Origin: HGM13233 sp964478515
GTDB taxonomy: Bacteria; Bacillota; Clostridia; Oscillospirales; Ruminococcaceae
Direction of reading: 5' to 3'
DNA length: 64,000 nucleotides
NCBI GenBank assembly: GCA_964478515.1
Contig: CAYZIL010000009.1
Location: forward strand, 1 to 64,000
In this document: positions 24,671-34,256 of the stretch, in pieces
How the letters are laid out: every line of letters starts with the position of its first letter
Numbering within the stretch: the first letter of the stretch is position 1
Position numbers and translations under genes: made by a program
The notes under the pieces: model-generated
What the model saw: the letters and a program-made list of their open reading frames with translations, nothing else
Told to the model about the DNA's origin: nothing
Database searches by the model: none

Positions 24671-27264
24671 GATTCACCGTTCACCTTGTTGATGAGTTCG
24701 TCCAGCTTGTACATTGCCTCAATAGGCGTCAGATTTTCCACCGAGAGCGATTTCAGCTCGCTGAGCGCCGCGCGTTCGGGTTCACTTATTTCGGCACGGT
24801 TATACACCCGCGGCGCCCGCGGCGCGCCAGTGTCGCTGTCAAGCCTTGCAAGTATCTCTTTGGCGCGGTCAATGACCGGCTGCGGCACGCCGGCAAGCTT
24901 GGCGACTTCAATGCCATAGCTGTCGTCTGCCGGGCCGCAAACGATGCGCCGCAGAAATAATATGTCGTCGCCGCGTTTCTTTGCGGCGATATTGTAATTT
25001 TTGATGTGCGCGCTTTCCGACTGCATGTCGGTAAGCTCATGGTAGTGCGTGGCAAAAATCGTTTTGCACTTTAGATTTGAGTCTATATATTCCAGCACGG
25101 CGCGCGCTATACTCATGCCGTCGTATGTGGACGTGCCCCGCCCTATTTCGTCGAGAATCAACAGGCTTTTCGGCGTGGCGTTTTGCAGTATTTCGGCAAC
25201 CTCGTTCATTTCGACCATGAATGTGCTGCGGCCGGAAAATATATCGTCTGAGGCGCCGACGCGGGTAAATATGCTGTCCACAATACCGATATTGGCGGAA
25301 TTAGCCGGCACGAAGCAGCCAATTTGCGCCATCAGCACAATCAGCGCCGTCTGCCGCATAAATGTAGATTTTCCGGCCATGTTCGGGCCGGTAACAATAT
25401 TTATTAGATTTTCCACGCCGTCAAGCAGGCAGTCGTTGGGCACGAAAAGCTCGCTGCTTTGCAAGCGCTCCACGACAGGGTGACGGCCGCCGATTATTTC
25501 CACGCGGTCGCTGTCGTTGACTCGCGGCCGGCAGTAATTGTTGCGCAGCGAAACGTCGGCAAAGCCGCAGGCGACGTCAAGCTCCGCCACGGCGCGCGCC
25601 GTCTGCTGCACCAGTGCCAGCTGACGGGCTATCTGCTCACGCAGCTGTTCGAATATTTCCCGCTCCAGCGACAGCAGTCGCTCACTGGCGCCGTTTATTT
25701 TGTCCTCAAGCTGTTTGAGGTCCTCGGTTATGTAGCGCTCGCCGCTTGCAATAGTCTGCTTGCGCACAAAGCTCTGCGGTACCAGCGGCACGCTGCCTTT
25801 CGAAACTTCAATATAATAGCCGAAAACCCGGTTGTAGCCTATCTTCAGCTGCTTTATGCCCGTCTCGTCGCGAAGCTTCTGCTCGAGAGTAGCCAAATAC
25901 TTTTTAGTGTTTCGGACAATATCGCGCAGCTCGTCGACATTCGCGTCACAGCCGCCGCGAATATAGCCGCCCTCCTTCATAAGTGCCGGGGGCTGCTCTT
26001 CTATGGTTTTTTCTATGCCCTGGCGAATGTCGTCCAAAGCGTCGATGCGGCGGTCGGCGCCGCGCAAAAAAGCGCACTTGAAGCTTTTGGTAAAGTTTTT
26101 CACCAGCCGCAAATTTTGCGCGCTGGCGGCAAGGGCGCGCAGCTCGCGCGGCGTGCAGGTGCCGTAAACCACCTTGGTCATCAGCCGCTCAAGGTCAAAC
26201 ACCCCGCCGAGTGCGTCCTGTATTTTGGCGCACTGCACGCTGTCGGCAAAAAGCTCGGTGCAGGCGTCGAGCCGCGCGTCAATTTCGGCAACGTCCAGCA
26301 GCGGTTTTTCTATGTACGTTTTCAGCAGCCGGCGGCCCATTGGCGTTTTGGTGCGGTCCAGCACCCACAAAAGCGAGCCGCGGCGCTCACGGCCCATCAT
26401 TGTCTCGGTCAGTTCCAGGTTGCGCCGCGCCGCTGCGGAAACGCCCATATACTGGCGCGGCCGGTATCCGGACAGCTCAACCATCCTCGCCGCGCCGGTC
26501 TTCTGGCTCTCCTGCAAATAGCGCGTTAGCGCGCCGAGCGAGCGCACCGCAAGTCCGCGCTTCATCGCGGCAATTTTTTTCAGCTCCGCCGCCGCGTACT
26601 GTTTCATAATAAAACTCTTCGCCGTTTCCAGCTGGAAATAGCCGTCGTAGAGCTGCTCGCCGAATATTTTAGCGCGCTCGCGCAGCAGCGCCGACAGCTG
26701 TGGGTCGGCGGCGACTGACGCCGCGTTGTATATTACCTCGCTGGGCGCAAAGCGGGAAAATTCGCCCAATATTACACCGGCGTCAAAGTCGCCTTCTGTG
26801 ACGTCGACACTGCCGGTGGAAATGTCGGCAAAGCACAGCCCGTACCCGCCGTCGCCGACAAAAAGCGACGCAATGTAATTGTTGCTCGCCTCGCTGAGCA
26901 TGTCGTCGTCAATTACCGTACCGGGGCTGACGACGCGGATAATTTCGCGGCGCACAAGTCCCTTGGCCTTGGCCGGGTCTTCGGTCTGCTCGCAAATAGC
27001 AACCTTGTGGCCGTTGGCAATTAATTTTGCGAGGTAGCCCTGCACGCTGTGGTAGGGTACCCCGCACATGGGCGCGCGCTGCTCAAGACCGCAGTCGCGG
27101 CCGGTCAGCGTCAGCTCCAGCTCGCGCGAGACAAGCTCGGCGTCGTCAAAAAACATCTCGTAAAAATCACCGAGACGGTACATGAGAATGGTGTCGTTGA
27201 GAGTGTCCTTGACTTCAAAGTATTGTCTCATCATCGGAGAGAGCTTGCTGCGGTCTATTTCCAT
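24667..27264 (-). CDS. mutS: DNA mismatch recognition protein MutS
   Basis: 865 aa, normal MutS size. The mismatch-binding N terminus carries MYRLGDFYEMFFDDA with the Phe-x-Glu motif, then connector, lever and clamp domains. The ATPase has Walker A TGPNMAGKST, Walker B SLLILDEIGRGTST and a following THYHEL. I choose the ATG at 27264, which has AAGGTG 6 nt upstream, over the GTG immediately before it. The miaB stop lies 3 bp before, and mutL follows with a 4-bp overlap. Confidence 0.96.
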   Translation of the reverse strand: MEIDRSKLSPMMRQYFEVKDTLNDTILMYRLGDFYEMFFDDAELVSRELELTLTGRDCGLEQRAPMCGVPYHSVQGYLAKLIANGHKVAICEQTEDPAKAKGLVRREIIRVVSPGTVIDDDMLSEASNNYIASLFVGDGGYGLCFADISTGSVDVTEGDFDAGVILGEFSRFAPSEVIYNAASVAADPQLSALLRERAKIFGEQLYDGYFQLETAKSFIMKQYAAAELKKIAAMKRGLAVRSLGALTRYLQESQKTGAARMVELSGYRPRQYMGVSAAARRNLELTETMMGRERRGSLLWVLDRTKTPMGRRLLKTYIEKPLLDVAEIDARLDACTELFADSVQCAKIQDALGGVFDLERLMTKVVYGTCTPRELRALAASAQNLRLVKNFTKSFKCAFLRGADRRIDALDDIRQGIEKTIEEQPPALMKEGGYIRGGCDANVDELRDIVRNTKKYLATLEQKLRDETGIKQLKIGYNRVFGYYIEVSKGSVPLVPQSFVRKQTIASGERYITEDLKQLEDKINGASERLLSLEREIFEQLREQIARQLALVQQTARAVAELDVACGFADVSLRNNYCRPRVNDSDRVEIIGGRHPVVERLQSSELFVPNDCLLDGVENLINIVTGPNMAGKSTFMRQTALIVLMAQIGCFVPANSANIGIVDSIFTRVGASDDIFSGRSTFMVEMNEVAEILQNATPKSLLILDEIGRGTSTYDGMSIARAVLEYIDSNLKCKTIFATHYHELTDMQSESAHIKNYNIAAKKRGDDILFLRRIVCGPADDSYGIEVAKLAGVPQPVIDRAKEILARLDSDTGAPRAPRVYNRAEISEPERAALSELKSLSVENLTPIEAMYKLDELINKVNGES

Positions 27265-27267
27265 CAC

Positions 27268-28659
27268 TCACACCTTACCGAATAATTTGCGGTTTTCATA
27301 CGACGTTACCGTCACCGTGCATGTGCCGCGCGGCAGCGGCTGCGCGCCGGGGCAAAAGACGACGGCGTTGCTGTCAAGCCGCACCGAATTACAGCCGTCG
27401 GCATAGCTTTCCGCCAGCCCGCGCAGCGTGCGGCCGACAAGCGCGCTGTCCGTTTCGGCAGAAATAGCGTCCTGCACGGCAGTCAGTTCGCGCAGCCGCG
27501 CCGCCTTTTCGGCGTGCGGCGTTTCGTCGGCCAGCCGCGCCGCAGAAGTCCCTGTGCGTTTTGAATAGATAAATATAAACAGCGAGCGGTAGCGGACTTT
27601 TTTGACCAGCTTGAGTGTCTGCTCGAAATCGGCGCGGCTCTCGCCGGGAAAGCCGACAATTATGTCGCTTGTCAGCGACAGGTCGGGTATTTTTTTCCGC
27701 GCGTATTCTACCAGCTCAAGATATTTTTCCGCAGTGTAGCCACGGTTCATTTTGCGCAATATGTCGTTGCTGCCCGACTGTACCGGCAGGTGAAAATGGC
27801 GAGATATTTTCGGGTATTCGGCGATAGTATCTATTAATTTGCGGCTGGCGTCCTTGGGGTGCGAGGTCATAAAGCGAATGGTAAAATCGCCGGGCTGCTG
27901 CGCCAGCAAGGCCAGCAAGTCGGCAAAGTCGAGTCCCTCGCCGCTGTTTTTGCCATAGGAATTGACATTTTGCCCCAGCAGAGTTATCTCCTTGGCGCCG
28001 CCGGCAACAATCTCTTTAAACTCTGCCAGAATGTCGCCGCTTCGGCGGCTGCGCTCGCGATGGCGCACATAGGGGACGATGCAGTATGTACAAAAATTGT
28101 CGCAGCCGTACATAATCGGCAGCCAGGCCTTTAGCGTGTCGTCGCGCCGCAGCGGCAGCTGCTCGACTATCTGCGCGCTTTCGGCGCCGAGCGTGTCAAA
28201 CACCCTTTTACCCTTTTCCAGGCGCTCGCAAAGCAGCTGCGGCAACCGCCAAAGCGCGTTGGTGTCAAACACGAGGTCGACGTAGGGGTAATGCTGCTTA
28301 ATTTTTTCTAGCACGCTGCTTTGCTCTACCATGCAGCCGCACAGCGCTATTATCAGCTTGCGGTTTTTCTCTTTCAGCGGCTTGAGCGCGCCGACGTTGC
28401 CGAAAACGCGGTCCTCGGCGTGCTCGCGCACGGCGCAGGTGTTGAATACTATCATGTCCGCGTCAGTTTCGGCGTCGGCAACAACAAAGCCCGCGGCGAC
28501 GAGAATGCCCTTGATGCGCTCGGAATCGTTGACGTTCTGCTGGCAGCCGTAGGTGCGCACATATACGCGCGGCGCGCGCTCATAGCGTTCCGTAATGAGC
28601 CCGCTCAATTTTTCGCTGTTTGCGGCGTAGCTGCGCGCCGCGGCGTCGTTTTCATTCAT
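27268..28659 (-). CDS. miaB: tRNA-2-methylthio-N6-dimethylallyladenosine synthase MiaB
   Basis: 463 aa radical SAM methylthiotransferase. N-terminal UPF0004 domain has the three auxiliary-cluster cysteines (TYGCQQN, NTCAVRE, CGCM). Radical SAM motif is CDNFCTYCIVPYVRGRE-like (here VRHRERSRR). A C-terminal TRAM domain is visible (LVGRTLRGLAESY). It converts i6A37 to ms2i6A37 in tRNA using two [4Fe-4S] clusters. ATG at 28659 follows the uvrA stop by 2 bp. Co-transcribed with miaA further on. Confidence 0.95.
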   Translation of the reverse strand: MNENDAAARSYAANSEKLSGLITERYERAPRVYVRTYGCQQNVNDSERIKGILVAAGFVVADAETDADMIVFNTCAVREHAEDRVFGNVGALKPLKEKNRKLIIALCGCMVEQSSVLEKIKQHYPYVDLVFDTNALWRLPQLLCERLEKGKRVFDTLGAESAQIVEQLPLRRDDTLKAWLPIMYGCDNFCTYCIVPYVRHRERSRRSGDILAEFKEIVAGGAKEITLLGQNVNSYGKNSGEGLDFADLLALLAQQPGDFTIRFMTSHPKDASRKLIDTIAEYPKISRHFHLPVQSGSNDILRKMNRGYTAEKYLELVEYARKKIPDLSLTSDIIVGFPGESRADFEQTLKLVKKVRYRSLFIFIYSKRTGTSAARLADETPHAEKAARLRELTAVQDAISAETDSALVGRTLRGLAESYADGCNSVRLDSNAVVFCPGAQPLPRGTCTVTVTSYENRKLFGKV

Positions 28660-28661
28660 GC

Positions 28662-31481
28662 TCAAAGCACCTTCCGCAGAAATTGCCCGGTATAACTGGC
28701 CGCGTTTGCCGCCACCTGTTCGGGTGTGCCCTCGGCGACAATATTGCCGCCGCGGTCGCCGCCGTCGGGACCCAGGTCGATTATATTGTCGGCGGTCTTA
28801 ATAATGTCGAGATTGTGTTCAATTACAATTACCGTATTGCCGGCGTCGACCAGCTTTTGCAGCACCTGCACGAGCTTGTTGACGTCGTCGGTATGCAGTC
28901 CGGTCGTCGGTTCGTCAAGGATGTAGACCGTCTTTCCGGTGCCGCGGCGGGACAGTTCGCAAGCAAGCTTTACGCGCTGTGCCTCGCCGCCGGACAGCGT
29001 TGTGGACGACTGGCCGATTTTGATATAGCCGAGACCGACGTCCTGCAGCGTCTTGAGCTTTGAGTATATTTTGGTGTGGTTCTTAAAAAACTCAACACCC
29101 TCGTCAACTGTCATTTCCAGCACGTCGTAAATACTTTTGCCTTTAAACTTTACTTCCAGCGTCTCGCGGTTGTAGCGGTGCCCCTTACAGACGTCGCACG
29201 GAACATAGATGTCTGGCAAAAAATGCATCTCTATTTTTACCAGTCCGTCGCCCTCGCAGGCCTCGCAGCGGCCGCCGCGAATGTTGAAAGAAAAGCGCCC
29301 CTGCCCGTAGCCGCGCATTTTTGCCAGCTCCGTGGAGGCAAAGACCTCTCGTATGGCCGTAAACATGCCCGTATAGGTGGCCGGGTTCGAGCGCGGCGTG
29401 CGGCCGATAGGCGACTGGTCAATGCCAATTACCTTGTCGCAGTATTCTAACCCCTCAATACTGTCGCAGCCGCTAATACGCCCCTTGGCGCGGTTGAGCT
29501 TTATTGCCAGCGTGCTGTAAAGAATATCGTTTACGAGCGACGATTTTCCCGAACCGGAAACGCCGGTGACGCAGTTAAACACGCCGAGCGGAAAGCGCAC
29601 GTCAATATTTTTCAGATTGTTGAGCGCCGCGTTCTTGACCACCAGAGCGTGGCCGTTGCCCTCGCGCCGCTGCTGCGGCACCGGTATACGGCGCGCGCCG
29701 CTCAAGTACTGCCCTGTTATGCTCTGCTTGCAGTCTATAATATCCTGCAGCGTCCCCTGCGCAACTACATAACCGCCGTGGATGCCGGCGCCGGGGCCGA
29801 TGTCGACTATATGGTCGGCGCTGCGCATAGTCTCCTCGTCGTGCTCCACGACTATAAGCGTGTTGCCTATGTCGCGCAGTCTTTTCAGCGCCTCAATGAG
29901 CTTGGCATTGTCTTTTTGGTGCAGACCAATGCTCGGTTCGTCAAGTATATACAGCACGCCGACGAGCGACGAGCCAATCTGCGTCGCCAATCTTATGCGC
30001 TGCGCCTCGCCGCCGGACAGCGTTGTGGCACTGCGCGACAGTGTAAGATAATCAAGCCCGACGTTTTTGAGAAATTCCAGCCGTGAGCGAATCTCTTTCA
30101 AAATGCGCTCGGCAATATGCTGCTCGCGCTCGTTGAGTTCAAGACCGTTGACGAAAGCTATTTCGTCGTCTATTTGCATATTACAGAACTCAATGATGTT
30201 TTTCCCTCCCACGGTTACAGCCAGCGACGTCGGCTTTAGGCGCTGGCCGTGGCAATCGGGACAATTCACACTGCTCATGTATTCGGTCAACTCGTCGCGA
30301 ATATAGTCGCTGCCGGTCTCGCGAAAGCGGCGCTCCAGATTATTTATTACGCCCTCAAACTCGGCGTTATAGCTGCCGGAGCCAAACTCATTTTCGCGGC
30401 GCATGTGAAGTTTTTCGCCCTTTGTGCCATAGAGCAGCGCCTCTATTACCTGGTCGGACAACTCACTCAGCGGCGTCTTTACCGAAAAGTGATAGTGCTC
30501 GGCCAGCGCGTCCATATACATGCGGGAAATTGAGCCGTCGTTGTAGCCCCAGCCACTGGCCTTGACCGCGCCTTTTGCAATTGACAGACTGCGGTCGGGT
30601 ATCACCAGTTGCGGGTCAACGCGCAGATAATTGCCGAGTCCGGTGCATTTCGGGCAGGCGCCGGCGGGGTTGTTGAACGAAAACATCCGCGGCACCAGCT
30701 CTTCGACGCTGACGCCGTGGTCGGGACAGGCGTAGTTCTGCGAAAACAGAATATCGTCGCCGTCCAGCGGCGCCACAATTACCAAACCGCCGGCAAGGCG
30801 CAGCGCGGTCTCTATAGAGTCGCTCAACCGAGACTCTATTCCCGCGCCGACAACAAGTCTGTCAATAATTATCGCCACGCTGTGGCGCTTGTTTTTGTCG
30901 AGCTTTATCTCCTCGTCCAAGTCGTAGACGATGCCGTCTACGCGAGCACGCACATAACCGGAGCGGCGAGCTCCGTCCAGTTCTTTCTGGTGCTCGCCCT
31001 TGCGCTCGCGCACCACCGGCGCGAGCACGGAGAACTTTGTCCCCTCGGGTAGTTCCATTACCCGGTCGACCATCTGGTCGACCGTCTGCATCTCTATTTT
31101 TCTGCCGCACACCGGGCAGTGCGGCACACCTATGCGCGCCCAAAGCAAGCGCAGGTAGTCGTAAATCTCGGTGACCGTGCCGACCGTCGAGCGCGGGTTT
31201 TTGGACGTAGTTTTCTGGTCGATAGAGATAGCGGGCGACAGTCCCTCGATGTAGTCGACATCGGGCTTGTCCATCTGGCCGAGAAACATGCGCGCATAAG
31301 AGGACAGGCTCTCTATATACCGCCTTTGGCCGTCGGCATAAATTGTGTCAAACGCCAACGACGATTTGCCCGAGCCGGAAAGTCCGGTCATGACAATAAG
31401 CTTGTCGCGCGGCAGCTTGATGTCGATATTTTTTAAGTTGTGCTCTCGGGCGCCTTTAATAATTATCTGGTCTTTTGACAA
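28662..31481 (-). CDS. uvrA: Excinuclease ABC subunit A
   Basis: 939 aa nucleotide-excision-repair ATPase. Two ABC modules: GLSGSGKSSLAFDT (residue about 33) and GVSGSGKSSLVNDIL in the second half, each with signature TLSGGEAQR and Walker B ILDEPS/ILDEPT. Zinc-binding clusters CPVCG, CPKC and CEACEGDG are present. Start is TTG at 31481 with AAGGA 7 nt upstream. It follows uvrB by 10 bp. UvrA loads UvrB at lesions; uvrC is not in this window. Confidence 0.96.
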   Translation of the reverse strand: MSKDQIIIKGAREHNLKNIDIKLPRDKLIVMTGLSGSGKSSLAFDTIYADGQRRYIESLSSYARMFLGQMDKPDVDYIEGLSPAISIDQKTTSKNPRSTVGTVTEIYDYLRLLWARIGVPHCPVCGRKIEMQTVDQMVDRVMELPEGTKFSVLAPVVRERKGEHQKELDGARRSGYVRARVDGIVYDLDEEIKLDKNKRHSVAIIIDRLVVGAGIESRLSDSIETALRLAGGLVIVAPLDGDDILFSQNYACPDHGVSVEELVPRMFSFNNPAGACPKCTGLGNYLRVDPQLVIPDRSLSIAKGAVKASGWGYNDGSISRMYMDALAEHYHFSVKTPLSELSDQVIEALLYGTKGEKLHMRRENEFGSGSYNAEFEGVINNLERRFRETGSDYIRDELTEYMSSVNCPDCHGQRLKPTSLAVTVGGKNIIEFCNMQIDDEIAFVNGLELNEREQHIAERILKEIRSRLEFLKNVGLDYLTLSRSATTLSGGEAQRIRLATQIGSSLVGVLYILDEPSIGLHQKDNAKLIEALKRLRDIGNTLIVVEHDEETMRSADHIVDIGPGAGIHGGYVVAQGTLQDIIDCKQSITGQYLSGARRIPVPQQRREGNGHALVVKNAALNNLKNIDVRFPLGVFNCVTGVSGSGKSSLVNDILYSTLAIKLNRAKGRISGCDSIEGLEYCDKVIGIDQSPIGRTPRSNPATYTGMFTAIREVFASTELAKMRGYGQGRFSFNIRGGRCEACEGDGLVKIEMHFLPDIYVPCDVCKGHRYNRETLEVKFKGKSIYDVLEMTVDEGVEFFKNHTKIYSKLKTLQDVGLGYIKIGQSSTTLSGGEAQRVKLACELSRRGTGKTVYILDEPTTGLHTDDVNKLVQVLQKLVDAGNTVIVIEHNLDIIKTADNIIDLGPDGGDRGGNIVAEGTPEQVAANAASYTGQFLRKVL

Positions 31482-31491
31482 TTTCTTATCC

Positions 31492-33444
31492 TTACTTCTG
31501 TTTTTTCAGTTCTTCTATTTTGTCACGCAGCTGGGCCGCGTATTCGAATTCCAACAGCTCGGCGGCATGGCGCATCTCTTTGGTCATGCGCTCGACAAGC
31601 GACTTGCGTTCGGCGGCGCTGAGCCGCTTGCCGCTCTCAGACGGCGCCGCGGCGGAAATCTCAATAACGTCGCGTATTTCTTTGACTATGGTCGTGGGCG
31701 TAATGCCGTTTTTGCGGTTGTACTCGTCCTGAATCTTGCGGCGCCGCTCAGTCTCGGTTATTGCTCTTTCCATTGACGGCGTCACCGTGTCGGCGTACAT
31801 AATCACCGTACCGTCTACATTGCGCGCGGCACGGCCGATTGTCTGCACCAGCGACGTCTCGCTGCGCAAAAAGCCCTCTTTGTCGGCGTCAAGTATGGCA
31901 ACCAGCGAGACCTCGGGCAGATCCAGTCCCTCGCGTAGCAGGTTAATACCGACAAGCACGTCGAACTCGCCAAGGCGTAAGTCGCGGATTATCTGCATGC
32001 GCTCCATAGTGTCGACGTCGTAGTGCATGTAGCGCACCTTTATGCCGTAGTTGTCAAGGTAGTCGGTAAGGTCCTCGGCCATGCGCTTAGTAAGCGTAGT
32101 TACCAGCACGCGCTCGCGGCGGGAGATGCGCTCGTTTATTTCAGATATTAAGTCGTCAATCTGCCCTTCTACCGGCTTGACTACGACCTTCGGGTCAAGC
32201 AGCCCTGTCGGCCTTATGACCTGCTCTACGACCTGCGTCGAATTGCCGCGCTCAAACTCGCCGGGCGTGGCGCTGGTGTAGACGACCTGGTGTATTTTCG
32301 CGTAGAATTCGTCAAACGTCAGCGGCCGGTTGTCGAAGGCGCTGGGCAGTCTGAAGCCGAAGTCGACCAGATTTTTTTTGCGCGCGTAGTCACCGCCGAA
32401 CATGCCGCGTACCTGCGGCAGCATAACGTGCGACTCGTCGACAAACATGAGAAAATCGTCGGGGAAATAGTCGAGCAACGTAAAGGGCTTGCTGCCCGGC
32501 GCGCGCCCCGACAGCACGCGCGAATAGTTCTCTATTCCCTTGCACATGCCTATCTCGCCGAGCATCTCTATGTCATACATCGTTCGCTGGGCAATGCGCT
32601 GCGCCTCAATTAGTTTTCCCTCGGTGCGGAACTTTTCCACCTGCATGTCCATTTCAGCGCGGATTTCGCCGAGTTTTGAGTTCATCTGCTCGCGCGGCAC
32701 CACATAGTGACTGGCGGGGTAAATTGCGACGTGGTTGCGCACGTTCTTGCGCTCGCCGGTAACGACGTTGATGTCGCTTATGCGCTCTATTTCGTCGCCG
32801 AAAAACTCAATTCGCACCGCCTCGTCGCCGCTATATACCGGAAAGACCTCGACCACGTCGCCGCGCACGCGGAATTTGTTGCGGTCAAAACCTATATCGT
32901 TGCGCTCATACTGTATCTCGACGAGTCTTTTCAGCAGCTCGTCGCGGCTGATTTTTGTACCCGGACGCAGCGAGATGACCATTCTGCGGTAGTCAATGGG
33001 GTTGCCAAGAGTGTATATGCACGAGACACTGGCGACGATTATTGTGTCTTCGCGCTCGGACAGCGACGACGTTGCCGAGTGGCGCAGTTTGTCTATCTCG
33101 TCGTTGATGGCGCTGTCCTTCTCAATATAGGTGTCAGTGCTGGGTATATAGGCCTCGGGCTGGTAGTAGTCGTAATAGCTGACAAAGTATTCAACGGCGT
33201 TGTGCGGAAAAAATTCCTTAAATTCCGAACACAGCTGCGCCGCCAGCGTCTTGTTGTGCGCCAGTACCAGCGTGGGCTTTTGCACGTTTTGAATAATATT
33301 TGCCATTGTAAACGTCTTGCCGGAGCCGGTAACGCCCATAAGCGTCTGCTCGCGGTCGCCGCGCCGCACGCCCTGCGTGAGCTTTTCAATTGCCTCGGGC
33401 TGGTCGCCGCAGGGGCGGTAATCGGACACAAGTTCAAATTTCAT
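31492..33444 (-). CDS. uvrB: Excinuclease ABC subunit B
   Basis: 650 aa helicase-like damage-verification protein. Walker A GVTGSGKTFTMAN, beta-hairpin region YFVSYYDYYQPEAYIP, helicase motif DESH, QTIGRAARN (motif VI), and a C-terminal UVR coiled coil (TKEMRHAAELLEFEYAAQLRDKI) for UvrC contact. Start ATG overlaps the radC stop by 4 bp. Forms an NER operon with uvrA. Confidence 0.97.
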   Translation of the reverse strand: MKFELVSDYRPCGDQPEAIEKLTQGVRRGDREQTLMGVTGSGKTFTMANIIQNVQKPTLVLAHNKTLAAQLCSEFKEFFPHNAVEYFVSYYDYYQPEAYIPSTDTYIEKDSAINDEIDKLRHSATSSLSEREDTIIVASVSCIYTLGNPIDYRRMVISLRPGTKISRDELLKRLVEIQYERNDIGFDRNKFRVRGDVVEVFPVYSGDEAVRIEFFGDEIERISDINVVTGERKNVRNHVAIYPASHYVVPREQMNSKLGEIRAEMDMQVEKFRTEGKLIEAQRIAQRTMYDIEMLGEIGMCKGIENYSRVLSGRAPGSKPFTLLDYFPDDFLMFVDESHVMLPQVRGMFGGDYARKKNLVDFGFRLPSAFDNRPLTFDEFYAKIHQVVYTSATPGEFERGNSTQVVEQVIRPTGLLDPKVVVKPVEGQIDDLISEINERISRRERVLVTTLTKRMAEDLTDYLDNYGIKVRYMHYDVDTMERMQIIRDLRLGEFDVLVGINLLREGLDLPEVSLVAILDADKEGFLRSETSLVQTIGRAARNVDGTVIMYADTVTPSMERAITETERRRKIQDEYNRKNGITPTTIVKEIRDVIEISAAAPSESGKRLSAAERKSLVERMTKEMRHAAELLEFEYAAQLRDKIEELKKQK

Positions 33445-34148
33445 AGTTTGCCAAGTTCACCCTTTATGCGCAGCATTCCGCCGTTCTCAGCAAATGAGAT
33501 GGTCTCGCCGCCGGCGCCGACAATAATGTGGTCGTCCAGCGTCACGCCGATTTCGGCCAGTGCCGCAAAAATTCTTTTTGTCGTCGAAATATCCGCCGCC
33601 GAGGGCATTGCGACTCCGTCGGGGTGGTTGTGAACCAAAATAACCGTCGCGGCGCGGTGCAGCGCCGCCAGCTCCACAACGCGCCGCACCGAAATTTCGG
33701 TAGCGTTGACGCTGCCCTCGGCAAGCTTTGTGCAGTTTATCAGCCTTTGCCGCATGTCGAAGCACAGCAGATAACTGACCTCGTTCACCTCGCCGGCAAA
33801 AAGAGTGGCGGAAAACTCCGCCGTCTTGGTCGTGGACGCCGCCGTAAAGCGCTCGTCACGCTGGCTTGCGAGGTAATATTTACAGCTCTCGAGAGTGAGT
33901 TTAATAAGCAGCGCCGAATTTTCGCCAACACCCTCTACACGCTTTAGTGCCTCGTAGTCGGCGTTGAGCACCCGCTCAAAGCTGCCGAAAGTATCAATCA
34001 GCCGGTGGGCGATGCCGTTCGTGTCTTTGCGCGGTATGGCATAACACAGCAGCAGCTCCAACGCCTCGTGCGGCGCAAAGCCGCGCAGACCTGTCTGTAA
34101 AAAGCGCTCTTTCAGCCTTTTTCTGTGACCGTCGTGCGTGCCGCTCAT
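33441..34148 (-). CDS. radC: RadC-like JAB/MPN-domain protein
   Basis: 235 aa UPF0758 family protein. N-terminal helix-hairpin-helix region (RVEGVGENSALLIKL) and a C-terminal JAB domain with the metal motif VHNHPDG followed by SAADISTTKR (His-x-His plus Asp). Despite its name, a DNA-repair role of RadC is disputed, and the biochemical activity is unknown. It is the first gene of the long minus-strand run, 108 bp from a divergent pseudouridine synthase gene. The ribosome site (AAGGA) is rather far from the ATG; the HRKRLKERF motif at the N terminus supports this start. Confidence 0.92.
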   Translation of the reverse strand: MSGTHDGHRKRLKERFLQTGLRGFAPHEALELLLCYAIPRKDTNGIAHRLIDTFGSFERVLNADYEALKRVEGVGENSALLIKLTLESCKYYLASQRDERFTAASTTKTAEFSATLFAGEVNEVSYLLCFDMRQRLINCTKLAEGSVNATEISVRRVVELAALHRAATVILVHNHPDGVAMPSAADISTTKRIFAALAEIGVTLDDHIIVGAGGETISFAENGGMLRIKGELGKL

Positions 34149-34256
34149 CGACTTTTGAATTCCTTTACAACTCAGTTCTCATATTATATACTAAAATATA
34201 TTAAATTAAAAGGGTTTGCGGCAGATTTGTAAACATTAGTTTGCCGCCGGCAGCGC

